From positions 8,851,200-8,915,199 of the forward strand of contig NC_079898.1 in the NCBI RefSeq assembly GCF_024868665.1: DNA of 64,000 bases, written 5' to 3'. Positions within the stretch are counted from its first letter, which is position 1. Every line of letters starts with the position of its first letter. The position numbers and the translations under genes were made by a program. Positions 48,201-57,528 of the stretch are shown here, piece by piece. Source of the DNA: Triplophysa rosa (taxonomy: Eukaryota; Chordata; Actinopteri; Cypriniformes; Nemacheilidae). Under the pieces are notes generated by a model. The model was not told the origin of the DNA and searched no databases. It saw only the letters and a program-made list of their open reading frames with translations.

Positions 48201-51200
48201 TATCTCTACGAGGGGGAGCACAATTCGCCACGCTCTCCTTCTGGACCTCACGCCTGAGGCAGACCGGACCAGAACGAGTCTGGGTGGGGCCATGTCGGGA
48301 TTGGGTGGCCGGCAATCCTGACGCCTGAGCACGGTGGGGAAGAAACCTTACGAACGCCTCCTCATGGCGCTTGGCCTCCCGGAATCTACTGACAACGGTA
48401 TTAACAGCATCGCCAAATAGACTGGAAGGCGAAACGGTGGCATCAAGGAGAAATGCCTGGTCTCTGTCCTTGATGTCCGTGAGGTTGAGCCACAGATGCC
48501 TCTCTGTGGAGACCAAATTGATCGGCCATTGATCAGCCGATAGCACAGGCCCTCTGCTTGGTGGCACGGAGGGATACATCTGTAGCCTGGCGAAGTTCTG
48601 AGAACGCCTCTTCGTCAATAGACCCACCTGTGCTCAGGTCATTGAGCAGGTGAGACTGATACTCTTGCACAAGCGCCATGGTGTGCAGAGCAGCAGCAGC
48701 CTGATCTGCTGCCTGGAAAGCCTTCCCCACCAATGAAGATAATGCTCTGCAAGGCTTGGTGGGGAGTACAGGCTTCTTCAGGGATGATGATGTTCCAAGG
48801 GAGAGATAGCCTGCCAACGTCTCCTCCACGGGGGGATCATCATATAGCCCTGTGTCTTTACTCCATGAACGAGTTAACTCATCATGGATGTCACCAAAGA
48901 AGGGGAGAGAGCGTTGCTGATGTCCCTCCCCTGGGCCACCTGACAGAAATCTGTCATTGAGTCTCGAGCGCTTGGTGATCTCTTGCTATATCGCGGTGCG
49001 ATCCCCAGGAGGCTAACGAGGGAGAGGCGGTTCGGTCTCATTTAAAAAACGCGAGCCGAGCGCGAAGAACTTGGATATCAAAACCCTTGCAATGTTCGCA
49101 TTCTCCCACGAGCCCGAGACCAGCGTGTTCAGCCCCCAAGCACTCGAAACAAAACTCATGTGGGTCATCGTCGGAGATAAGCCTCTTAGGTAAGCCTCGG
49201 AGATAGGCGGAGTCATATATACTTATGACTCCGCCATAAGTATATATATATATATATATATATTTTAAACAGCTATGCTAAAGAGAAGACTTCTTCCCAC
49301 AACAAATTGCACACACACACACACACACTCACACAAAAAGCGATCCTTGAAGACAAAAGAACCTGAGGATATGTTCGTTTTCACGCGTATTTATAGACCT
49401 CAGGTGTGTGTAATTAATTACGTCACCCACCGTGGTTATTTAAGCCAATTTTTGGCGTGTTTGGCACACGTGCTTCACAACCGGTCGAACAAAGAATGTT
49501 CCCATAGCGTTTTGAAACGCAGCATCGAGAGTAGCTTTTGATAGGGAACTGTAAAATAAAACAGTAAAATTACGTAAAATTAGTCAGAGCTGATAGCATC
49601 ATGGGCAGTGCTCTGACACGTGGTGTGGTTGCGCATCGGGCGACCCGGGTTCGAATACCGTGTCGTGGTCCTTTCCCGAACCCACTCCCTTCGCTCTATA
49701 ACACTTTGCTTCCTGTCCTCTCTCTCACTAAAACTGTGTAAATAAAGGCAAAAGCGACACAAATAAATCTTTTAAAAAAAGTTTTTTGTACAGTATACTG
49801 TAAAACTCAGAAAATGACTAAGAATACTTTAAATGAACTATAACATGATATATGATTTGTGACATATTCCAGTGCTTTCGTCATACTGTACAATACCTTT
49901 TGTAAGGACTGAAATTTTGTTTGTGACGGCCAGTTTGTTTATCACACATAAGAACCAATAGCTTTTTGACATCAACATGATTCTAAACACAAACGTGAAC
50001 AAGATTTCAGAGTTTGCAACCTATGTATTGTACTTTCATTTCAGCAGACTATGGTACATGTATCTTTATTCTGTATTTGTTTGTCCACAGTTAAGTGAGA
50101 ACTATACTTGGGGCCGAGTTAAAGAACTGGTAAAGAAAACCAAACTGAGGAACCAGAGCAGATTGGGATTGTCTTCGGTATCCTTGAAGAGATCGTGTCC
50201 ACAACTTTACCGGTAAATTTCGGTTCATTAGAATTCAAAACAACAGATTTGATTTCAAGCAGAATATTTGATTATTATTTCTAATACTTAGTCCAAATAT
50301 GTCACAGATGGTTAGAACAGACAGTAATTCCCACAGCTGCACGCCTCTCTTGTTCCCATGGGAGTGCTACGGCAACTTCTGGGAAACCATATCACAAACA
50401 AGTAGTACTAATGGGACCGGTCCTTTGATGTTATGACTCACTATGTTTCCACGTGATGGAGATAAAGGTTTCATCACATGTGCATGCTTAAGCTGTAAAC
50501 AGAGTGGCTTCCTAATCTCGTGTGTACACTGCCTCCTCTTAAATATCTTGGCACTGGACTCATGTGGTAGTCGGTGACTAGCACCAACGCTGGATGAATG
50601 AGCCGAGCACTGAACGCTGGATCACATTCAGTCACAAAGCTTCCACTATGATGGGATTTTATGGATGACAACAATGATACTCACAGTTCAATCGCTGTGC
50701 AGTTTTTTGAGTTTGTGTCAAAGCAGGATTCAGTGGTGTAGGACACAAGTTAGACAGTGTGAAAAAAGATAAACAGATAAAAAATTATTGAAATCGAAAA
50801 ACAAATCTTGTGTTGATGTATTTTCTATCAAACAAAGACGGGGTGCTAGTAGGTTATATTGGGGGAGGGGCTATCTCATTCTGCAGCATTTGACTGGACA
50901 AAAAACTGGATTCACCCATGAGTGCAAGATGAGTCATCATTACGTTTTGGCAAATTTTGCACATTTTGAGTACTGTATATCTGCAAAAAGTAGTACTCTT
51001 GTACAGACTCTGCCTCGAATTTAAGAGGCACTCTTTATAAAGTGCTGAAAACCAATTCGACTTTAAGGTTCGAGGAATCTAGTGGGAGTCACACAACCTG
51101 TGGACAAAATAAACAGGTTTCCTTTCCCCCTCAACCTATTCCACAAGTGCGGTGTGATTCTGCGCACGCTAGCTGGCACGGAGGCAGAATTAATAGTTAT

Positions 51201-51776
51201 GGGGCTGCAGTGTTAGGCCGGAGGTATGCTTGTGGGAGTAGAAGAATTCCCCATGTATTTCACTCATTAGATGAGATATGGAAGCTATGCTGAACGTGCT
51301 CTCCTCCCAAGAACAGATACATTCTGAGGGAATGATCCATATGGACCAGAAGTTCATACAATAAGACGATTGTGAAACAGTGGGAGGCGCATGTCAAATT
51401 GTGTTTCAATACTCGTATGTAGCGTAAGTGTAATGTTAATAAAAAATGAGGTCGGACATTCCTCCACAGTTCAAGCTGAATTATTGGGGCATTTGCATTA
51501 ACTTTAGTTCTACCTAAAAAAAAAAGTAATACTTTATAAATCACTTATTTAATACTTTTACGTCGTTCTGCAATATTTATCACAATATGAAAAGCACGCC
51601 TAAAATCTACATCCAGATTTCAGAACAAATGAGCTGAAAGGTATTCTAATAAGACGTCTAATGTTTTCGGTGTATTTCACAGGCCAGATATGATGTCATC
51701 AGAGCGGCCCAGGATAAACAGGAACTCAATGATCGCTCTGGGACATCAGAAGGTGGACTATCTGTGGCCCCAGTAG
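24252..51776 (+). CDS. 508-aa protein, tentatively DUF4657/C8orf58-like (7 exons)
   Basis: Exons: 24252-24330, 32066-32844, 39216-39380, 43063-43231, 43797-43915, 50091-50212 and 51683-51776 (TAG 51774-51776). All borders are GT-AG and the split codons close, giving 1524 nt plus stop. Exon 1 encodes a basic N-terminus with SWHKSIGILAPWRK. Exon 2 (260 aa) is acidic, Ser/Thr-rich and probably disordered, with a notable SEDSGVEM-TSGATSPSTPT segment. Exon 3 encodes an amphipathic helix (GLGYLEHICQLIEKIGQLQE, then LQRQICGLQKE), a likely short coiled coil. Exon 4 has a Cys/His cluster (FFLQHCSCGAASLAF). Exons 6-7 encode a basic tail with WGRVKELVKKTK and RPRINRNSMI. The helix and the W-x-x-VK tail recall human C8orf58 (DUF4657, function unknown). 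No enzyme motif, signal peptide or membrane segment. Polyadenylation signals are at about 53593 and 53850. Confidence 0.85.
24598..24862. repeat. Fold-back (Angel-like) repeat, copy 1
   Basis: Starts aagcttcacccaaaaat and ends ttttgtgtgaactagctcttta, with the two halves being inverted copies. For example, acacaaaagaagatattttgag on the left mirrors caaaatatcttcttttgtgtt on the right. The whole unit can form one long hairpin. Such elements are common in cyprinid genomes; the Angel name is from memory. Confidence 0.75.
26447..26590. repeat. Fold-back repeat, degenerate short copy
   Basis: Begins aggatagcacaccccaaaaaat and ends tttgggtgaactggtcctttg, the terminal sequences of the fold-back family. 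Most of the palindromic arms are missing. Confidence 0.5.
26893..27275. repeat. Fold-back repeat, copy 2
   Basis: Begins aaagggacagttcacccaaaaat and ends cagaattttcatttttggctg. The arms contain tagtaggaaaatgacaatgg and cctactatgggagtcaatgg blocks and a caaaatatcttcttttgtgtt block. The arm order shows an additional internal inverted segment, so this copy may be a composite of two units. Confidence 0.7.
29070..29520. repeat. Minisatellite of about 180-bp units, 2.5 copies
   Basis: The motif acgtaaaattacag, followed by ctgcaaattt or caaattt, recurs at about 29070, 29255 and 29430. Each unit also carries ctgttatttaac, then a tatctgg-gacccta-gctgctgg block and a ttttttacagga block. Related sequence occurs at 18010-18135, 41600-41965 and on both sides of the DIRS element at 44530-44587 and 49549-49575. 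This is a dispersed family that sometimes expands in tandem. Confidence 0.7.
30829..30852. other. Perfect short hairpin
   Basis: tacttcctgtt-ga-aacaggaagta: 11-bp arms around a 2-base loop. Each arm contains an ETS-type GGAA core. It may be chance, part of an eroded repeat or a regulatory palindrome. Confidence 0.5.
35030..35200. mobile_element. Small palindromic MITE
   Basis: Ends read tgtctaattcgtatgaattgg and gtatgaataagatcgtacgta, with a C-rich centre (aagcccacctagtcccaccc, ttaaacctaaccatcactgg). The inverted tcgtatga-type ends are imperfect. The layout is familiar from fish genomes but the family name is not known to me. Confidence 0.5.
36639..37784. mobile_element. Tc1/mariner-type non-autonomous element
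   Basis: Terminal inverted repeat cagtttttctcgattgct on the left is mirrored by agcaatcgagaaaaactg on the right. Both ends are flanked by TA (36637-36638, 37785-37786), the mariner target duplication. Length is 1146 bp. The interior lacks a transposase frame. It contains a short SINE-like tail at 37249-37292 (agtcgctttggataaaagca and tctgctaaatg). Confidence 0.75.
37249..37292 (+). repeat. Fish SINE/LINE-type conserved tail motif
   Basis: The gtcgctttggataaaagcat-ctgctaaatg motif followed by a aatgtaaatg run is a widely conserved tail in teleost SINEs. Here it lies inside the mariner-type element without an obvious tRNA-like head, so it is a fragment or a captured tail. Confidence 0.55.
40033..40399. 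mobile_element. MITE family A, copy 2
   Basis: Same block order as the copy at 16271. Left end ttaaaggtacagtgtgtaat; right end cattgcttctttaa, which is diverged. Relative to copy 1 it lacks a short central piece (acaaactgctcgacagaaca). Same orientation as copy 1. Confidence 0.7.
41600..41965. repeat. acagtaaaa/ctgtaaattt dispersed repeat block
   Basis: Repeated short motifs (ttttcttgtaa, ttttctgtaaa, aaataaacagtaaaa, cgccagaaataaac) in both orientations form several imperfect inverted copies. Related to the minisatellite at 29070. Frames through it are low-complexity. Confidence 0.6.
44638..44806 (-). repeat. Left (3') inverted terminal repeat of element A
   Basis: Matches the reverse complement of 49360-49528 with a small number of substitutions and short indels (for example gagaacagt against gaacatt). 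It contains tctataaatacgcg, so each repeat could carry a promoter. Confidence 0.9.
44859..44967 (-). repeat. Internal complementary region of element A
   Basis: 44859-44915 is the near-perfect reverse complement of the left terminus (the 'cgtctcgggttacttggctg' end). 44916-44967 is the near-perfect reverse complement of the right terminus ('gtagcttttgatagggaa' end). The two halves abut at gagacg/ttccct. In the DIRS replication model this segment aligns the two cDNA ends to form the circular intermediate. Confidence 0.9.
44930..45820 (-). pseudogene. Tyrosine recombinase region of DIRS element A (broken)
   Basis: Reads in at least three frames on the minus strand. The first segment (45820 to about 45480) has the box-I arginine context SLKRIGDLQALSV. 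The H-x-x-R box appears as AHSTRG at about 45207-45225. A third segment near 45085-45125 has a FYSLD context for the catalytic tyrosine. All expected catalytic residues can be found, but frameshifts separate them. This enzyme would integrate the circular DNA intermediate. Tyrosine recombinase rather than DDE integrase places the element in DIRS. Confidence 0.8.
45993..47861 (-). pseudogene. Reverse transcriptase-RNase H region of DIRS element A (broken)
   Basis: RT motifs are readable in alternating frames: PILDLRGLN and IDLKDAYFHIEIL (47671-47372), then the catalytic YIDDW at about 47285. The RNase H part shows TDAFLMGWGAVLDG (near 46790), WHINCLEMMAV, VRVDNTAVVAYINN and the DFLSR end (46760-46450), followed by a conserved downstream block (NVDLFASQE to WPTRVWFSEL). 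At least three frame changes interrupt it, so no functional polyprotein can be made. Family assignment is from motif order and the attached tyrosine recombinase. Confidence 0.85.
48130..49216 (-). pseudogene. Gag-like region of DIRS element A (broken)
   Basis: Minus-strand segments in two or three frames. They include a helix-rich part (KAFQAADQAAAALHTMALVQ, 48829-48533), then HLWLNLTDIKDRDQAFLLDA and VNTVVSRFREAKRHEE (48627-48130). The order and wording resemble the first ORF of fish DIRS elements as I recall it. Such proteins bind element RNA. The frame breaks near 48530-48630 disable it. Confidence 0.6.
49237..49262. repeat. (TA)n tract inside element A
   Basis: About 13 TA repeats next to a cttatgactccgccataag inverted repeat (49223-49241). 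A short (AC)n tract follows at 49309-49328. These lie between the right terminal repeat and the gag-like region. Confidence 0.8.
49360..49528 (-). repeat. Right (5') inverted terminal repeat of element A
   Basis: Inverted partner of 44638-44806, sharing the TATA-like box and the ttgttcgaccggttgtgaag core in reverse. In the element's own orientation this copy lies upstream of the gag-like region and would act as the promoter. Confidence 0.9.
49580..49772 (+). mobile_element. tRNA-derived SINE
   Basis: The head contains an A-box-like stretch near 49600 (atgggcagtgctctgaca) and a clear B box, gggttcgaata (49647-49657). It is followed by a pyrimidine-rich body (cactttgcttcctgtcctct) and an aataaaggcaaaag tail. 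It does not fold as a complete functional tRNA in an obvious way, so SINE rather than tRNA gene. It lies just beyond the DIRS element. Confidence 0.7.
50213..51682 (+). other. Intron 6 of the DUF4657-like gene
   Basis: No gene or defined repeat termini. The block 51090-51260 (caggtttcctttccccctca, tgcgcacgctagctggcacg) is GC-richer and may be part of an eroded mobile element. Confidence 0.45.
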
Positions 51777-53870
51777 CATTTATCAGGTAGGCTAAGAATA
51801 TAAATTTGTTAATTATAATTTGCAGAGACAGAAATATAGACATGGGGTTGAAAACGAACTATAAATCTTACATTTAAACAACAATGCTAGCATTGCCAAG
51901 GTCTTGGGCACATACAACAAGATGTAATACCTTGGCTGCGCTGTAAATAATTGTACATAAGCGGTAGGCAAATGCATAACGTAAAAGTAAAATATAGCTG
52001 CAAGCAGCACATCCATGACAAATGTGGTCATTACATATGATTCAAATACATCCTAAGTTTGTATGATTTGCGAACTGAATTAAAAAAGCCAAAGTCAAAT
52101 TGAAGCAGTTTTGAGGCACTAGAAGGTTAAAACTGGACACTGCAAGATTCTTCACAATCATCGTGCCAAATTACATCATGTTGTATCATTTAGTTCAACG
52201 GGCTGCCATAGACTCCCATGGCAGAAGAGACAATAAACCCTTTGGTGCCAGGCACCTACTGATGTCCAGTGTTCAGAGACGGTTTCTGTGCATCGTCTGT
52301 CTCAGGCGCAGTGTTGTTACAACACTGTTTAGACAGTAGAGATGTATCTCTCTGCTGTGTTATTTCAGTACAGCTGATATCATCCACACATTGAATGAGC
52401 AACATGTTAACTCGTCTTTTGTTTTCTCATCAGACATTGAGCAGATGGTCTGCCATGGAGCTACATTTTCATGAAAGGACAAAGCGAGGGCTTTTGCAGT
52501 CCAGCTTGGAAATACAAACTGAAAGAGAAACGGATGCAACAAAGATGACAAAAGGAAACTGGATTTGAGTCTTGATAATAGAAATGTTGGTTTTGCTTGT
52601 ACATGATACTAGAGGGGATGTTTATACAGTATGTCGAGTGACGTGTTAAGTTGATCTGTTGATGGAGCTCAAATGTGTAATATGACTTGAAACGTGCATT
52701 CTGAGAATATGAATTCAGAATTATAGTATATTCTGATGATAATAATAACAATAATGTATAGTCTAATGTACATTTCTTTCCAGAACAATTTACCATACGC
52801 TCTAATTGTAAAATATTTGTAAAGAACAAAAATTACAAATGTTGAATATGCATACTGTTGCTGTATATCTATATCTATCATGCAGGTATTTCCTAAGGAG
52901 GAATGTGTAACTTTTATACCACTATTGTAAGAGTTGACTTGTGTATGTATGTACAGTATATACATATGTAACAAATATGTAAATCCACAAGATATGATAC
53001 AGATGAGAGTGGAAGAGGAAAACTTCCACGCCTGAATTCCTACGTCCACATACGTACGCATGGCTCGACTGACGTGCCTTATGATAACACATTAATGACT
53101 TATGGCAGCTCATCTGCCAGATGTTATATAATGTTTGTGACCTTTCACCTCTCTCAAAGCTGAGGAATGTGTATGAACCTGTAAAATGATCCTTAAATAT
53201 GAAATTTGGGAGGCTTTCTACAGTACATGCCTGCCATACGTTACTGCTGTTCTGATTAAAAGAGTGCAGCGATCGGACCAAACAAAAAGTTGCCTAAAGG
53301 TTTAGTGTAAACAAATCTGCTATGGCTGTTTTATATCAAAAGAACTATGAACTATAAAAGCCTGTAACTTTTAAACTTGAAACTTTCCGACATCAATTTA
53401 AAAATGAATATCAGAATCCTAAATTCAACATGTAACCACTCACCCAACGTTTAGACCAGTATTGCAACTTTTTTCTTTGTTCACAGCTGAGTGAGGTACT
53501 ACAATTCTGATTTGATCTACTTATCAGGCTGTTTTGCAGACCACCTGCAGAAATCTTTCACGCGAAACATGCATTGATTTTCCAGTTAAATATAATAAAC
53601 TTTGCCATCATGATAGTGTTTGACCTTAACACAATGTATGCTTGACGTTCTGTTTCATGTAGCAGTAACTGTTCTGTGTCTATTGAGTAAAATGTGTGTA
53701 AAATGGATGAGTGCTGCTGATGAATGGCAGATTTTCTTTGTCTGGTTAAGGACAGAAGACAAAAGGCTTGTACTTATGTTGTGCATTGCAGCGTACCAAA
53801 TCGACAGAATAATTCAATATGCATATTGCATTGTTATTCAAAGTTATTTTTTAATAAATAAAACATGATA
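51777..53870 (+). other. 3' untranslated/downstream region of the DUF4657-like gene (inferred)
   Basis: AT-rich DNA without a credible frame. AATAAA signals occur at about 53593 and in taataaataaaacatg at 53849-53864, so the transcript may run about 2 kb past the stop. Short frames here are AT-rich and lack support. Confidence 0.4.
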
Positions 53871-54081
53871 TTTTTTAAATGGCATCAACTGGTGTGAGTT
53901 CATTTAGTGATGTGTTGATAAAATACATGAGAGTTCATATTTTGTTTTTATATAGTCACTAAAAAGAGATTTCATGTCATTAAGAGTTGGCAGTAAATAC
54001 TCTAAGCATTGCTCTTCATATCTCAGGTTTTTCTTTTTCAAGTATTAAATGTCATCCACAGTGTCATATAAATGTGTTATG

Positions 54082-55914
54082 TGCTGCGTCCCAAACCGCA
54101 TACTGTCATACTACATAGTAGGCAAAAAGCAGTAGGCGAAAGAGTAGTAGGCCTATGTCCCAAACCTCAGTATTCATAAAACAGTAGGCGAGAAATTTAC
54201 GCCTGGTGCACTATTTCTCGCGAGATTTGGACGTGTGTATACTACTGTGGCGTCCGAAACTGCGAAAATAATGTGAAAACAAAACAATATAGTATGTCCC
54301 AAACCTCAGTATTCATAAAAGAGTAGGTGAAAAACTCCTGGATGGCTTACTGGTTACGCCTACATTCTGAAGCACCCAGCGACAGATACTTGGGATACTA
54401 CTATATCCCATGAGCCCACGGGGCAGGATAAGTTCAAACAGGAGCATAGCGGAGAACTGCGAGGCAGGTGTTTTCAAAAGTGCGTATTACTAGCCAACAA
54501 CGCTTCTCTTGGCGTTGCAGTCGCATTTGTTAAAGTGCTGTAGCGTAAGGTTAACCTGTACGATGCTACATAGTTTAGTACATTTTTGATTTTGCTGTGA
54601 AAATGCAGTGTTTTAATATGTATAGCATAAAGGGGAGCTCCACGCACACATGCGTCTTCGAAGTAGACTTAACGTGACAAATATTTAAACCATACGCATG
54701 TTACAGACGCTTTTTAATGTCTGTGTAACATGTGACCTGTCATTTCTCGAGAAGTATTGCAAATGAGCACATCACAACATGAAATACACTATCACAGTAA
54801 TGGAGCTTATGTCTGTTAATATGTGGTACAAAGCATTGCTCACTGCTTGCATAGATACATATAAGTAATGTAACTAAACATAATGTATATATTTTATTTG
54901 TCCATTAGTACTGATGATGAATTCAGGAACATTTGAGTTGAATAAACAGCGAGTTAACACATGTGCAACTACCTCCACATTTAAATGCAGTATTGAGCAC
55001 AAATCACAGAGGTCACTAGAATCTTGTTTTGACTGTTACAGGGACAGATGAGCACACTCGTTAAAATCACGAAGGTGGCGACGGTGGTCAGCTGCGAGAT
55101 GGCAGTAGGGTGTGGGGTTCAACAATAATTTGTTACAACAATAAATTGAAATAAAGCTTTGATTTATGTAATGTTTACTTGTATATGTATTAATAATGAT
55201 TAAATTTATTTATTTTCTTACATCAAATGTACGTATTTTTTATTCATGTTTATTCTATAGTTTTCTGTAAATAAAACATATTACATTACTTCATGCATTA
55301 TGTCATTGCTTCACTGAAAACGTATGCATTCACATTTTTGTAGTCTGTATTAATGCATAGATGGCATATGGCAATACAATAACATTTAGTAGTTTATTTT
55401 AATACAATATGTCATTTGGTCAGCACTTATCAATAATATTGTGCACAAGTGTAGGTGTGGGAGCCATTTCTAGGGTACACTTAATTTATAAACAATAATA
55501 CTTATATTCCTTGACAATAAAATCAGCAGTGCTCTCCTAAGGCGAGATCTCCTTTGTGAAAGCATTACAAACATGTTGTAAATGTTGGGAAAACTCATGG
55601 AAGGTAAAGTTAGCATTACTGATGTTAATGCACCTGTCTCTCATAACTTCAGTTGTTGCGCTTGGTATTACGTCGCATGGTTCATCTCTGGCCATGTACA
55701 CTCCATTACAGTAGGCGGCGGACATGCACCACAACCGTAATTTGCTCCCCGCCATTAAAAAGGAAAAGAAGATCATCAATATGGCGGACAACGGCTGATC
55801 GCATACATACTACACCCATTCACGGAAAACAGTACGTACCCATTTTGCCCCGTTGAGTACGTACCTACTGAATTTGAGTACCTTCTCATTGAGTATGCGA
55901 TTTGGGACGCAGCG
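54082..55914. mobile_element. 1.83-kb DNA transposon, no intact transposase
   Basis: The left end tgctgcgtcccaaaccgcatact is mirrored at the right end (agtatgcgatttgggacgcagc). The left arm carries two subterminal copies of a tgtcccaaacctcagtattc motif about 138 bp apart (near 54149 and 54294), each followed by agtaggcgagaaa or agtaggtgaaaaa. The right arm has paired gtacgtacc motifs. The longest inner frame (55537-55791, minus) is only 84 codons and not recognisable. Superfamily not determined. Confidence 0.7.
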
Positions 55915-56044
55915 ATACCGTAGAACCTAAACTCGTGACACTTGAGCAATGTATCACTTTGCAAAGCAGTCCACACTAGATGTTACTCAGCGCCTCCCTC
56001 TGGAACATATTGGTAATGCATGTTCTGGGCCATTTTAAGGGGTT

Positions 56045-56352
56045 AAAGTTCACTCAAACATTAAAATTCTTTCATTATTTACTCGTCCTGATGTCATTCC
56101 AAGCCTGACTTTCTTTGTTCTGCAGAACACAAAAGAAGTTATCTTGAGCAATGTTGGTAGCCAAACAACATTGACCCCCATTGACTTCCATCGTATAGAC
56201 AGAACCACTGAGACCTTTCTCAAAATATCTTCTTTTGTGTTTCAAAGAAGAAAGAGCCATATACAGGTTTTATTTACATTTTATTAACCTATCATTTATT
56301 AACATGAGGGTTAATGAATGATGACTGGATTTTAATTTTGGGTTGAACTACT
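56045..56352. repeat. Fold-back repeat, copy 3
   Basis: Starts aaagttcactcaaacatt and ends ttttaattttgggttgaact. The arms contain acacaaaagaagttatcttg and caaaatatcttcttttgtgt as inverted partners around a tgacccccattgacttccat centre. Confidence 0.75.
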
Positions 56353-57178
56353 AGGAACAGAACAGTACCAATATGAGAAACTTTCTTGAATTATCTACTG
56401 ATACAAAACTAAATGTAGGTCAATCAATGCTTTGAGGGAAACTTATACATTTTTTTTATGAAAGCTGAGCTGCTTTATGAATACAAACCACATTTTTGTA
56501 CCCTCAGAGGTCCATGGGGGCACGAAGGGCTGCTTTCAGGATGCATTTCAGCCAACACGACAACAGTACAAATGAATCATAGAAATGTTATAAAACCCAC
56601 CCTCTACATCAACAGATAACACCGTCACGGAGCAGAGGTGAGATGTAGTGGAATGTCTGCTGCTCATTGATGATTTACAGCAATATGGACGCTTCGGTGA
56701 AGCAAAACCTGTGCTTTTGTTTTTCTTTGTTTTTCTCCAAACTGGACAAAGTAGGTCATGTGTCTGTGGCACTGAATAAATCATACAGCTTTGTTCAAAA
56801 TAGTTTCAAAAGTAGCAACTAATGTTAAAATCTATTTGCCAACAAAACTGTGTTATGCATAGTTGTGTTATTTGGAGCTATATGAATTGTTAAATGCCTA
56901 AAATTGATTCCGTGATCATAATTACCACAGAGCAGTAATATATTCATAATGACAGTGTTGCTAAATACCAAACATCTTAATTTTGTGTAATTTGAAACAA
57001 CACAATTACAAAAACTAAAATAGGTTCAGATTTTGGAGATCAAAATGAAGAATAATGAAACTCCATAAACACTAAATTAGAAGCTTCCAAAAAACTGAAA
57101 ACTAAAGCAAAAACTGACTACTTGACCACTACCTGCCAAGAACATTTCTGGGTGACAGTTCTTTCCAAAAATGTATTT
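56353..57178. other. Intergenic DNA, no gene seen
   Basis: A moderately GC-rich block at 56505-56770 (gaggtccatgggggcacgaa, ccctctacatcaacagataa) is non-repetitive within the window. The minus-strand frame there (56548-56784) is not recognisable. Confidence 0.4.
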
Positions 57179-57528
57179 AGAGCTGTCCAATGATTAATTG
57201 GGATCAAGAATAATCCATTTATTCATCCAGAATAAAATGTTGTATTTACCTAATCTGATGATAATTTTGTATTTCTAAACACATTCACATACATGCATAT
57301 ACAGTATTTAAGAAAATTTTTAAAATTAATAAAAGTTTATGTATAATTTAAATTATTGGTAAATATAAATACTAAATACATGTAAATATTTCCTAAATAT
57401 ATATATATATACATGAATGTACATGAATGTGCACAAATGAATTAATATGCACAGTACACAAACATATATTATGTAGACAACAACTTTCTGAATGCAATTA
57501 ATTGCAGTTAATCATTTGACACCCTAAT
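57179..57528. mobile_element. AT-rich MITE with tgtcaaatgattaa-type ends
   Basis: The left end agagctgtccaatgattaatt and the right end attaattgcagttaatcatttgacaccct are imperfect inverted repeats. The 350-bp interior is AT-rich with a TA-repeat and acatgaatgtacatgaatgt. This layout is common in cyprinid genomes. Family not named. Confidence 0.6.

Larger units (their letters stand above)
44588..49548 (-). mobile_element. DIRS-type tyrosine-recombinase retrotransposon, structurally complete (element A)
   Basis: About 4.96 kb, reading on the minus strand: gag-like, then reverse transcriptase, RNase H and tyrosine recombinase regions. The inverted terminal repeats lie at 44638-44806 and 49360-49528. 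They share ttgttcgaccggttgtgaag, the cacgtgtgccaaaca block and a TATA-containing tctataaatacgcgtgaaaa. A single-copy extension lies outside each repeat (44588-44637 and 49529-49548). At 44859-44967 sits the internal complementary region, whose halves are the reverse complements of the two outer ends. No target-site duplication is seen or expected for this class. Coding regions are frameshifted, so it is a non-coding fossil. Confidence 0.92.
43916..50090 (+). other. Intron 5 of the DUF4657-like gene, carrying a DIRS element and a SINE
   Basis: A 6.2-kb intron, most of it occupied by the antisense DIRS retrotransposon (44588-49548) and a tRNA-derived SINE. Without the element the intron would be about 1.2 kb. 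The flanking host sequence on both sides belongs to the acagtaaaa repeat family. Confidence 0.8.

Noticed and set aside
45309..48829. Bacterial-style recombinase/polymerase operon or horizontally acquired system
   Set aside because: Motif order (gag-like, RT with YIDDW, RNase H, tyrosine recombinase) and inverted termini define a eukaryotic DIRS retrotransposon.
49600..49670. A functional tRNA gene
   Set aside because: There is a good B box, but the sequence lacks a clear cloverleaf and continues into a SINE body and aataaagg tail.
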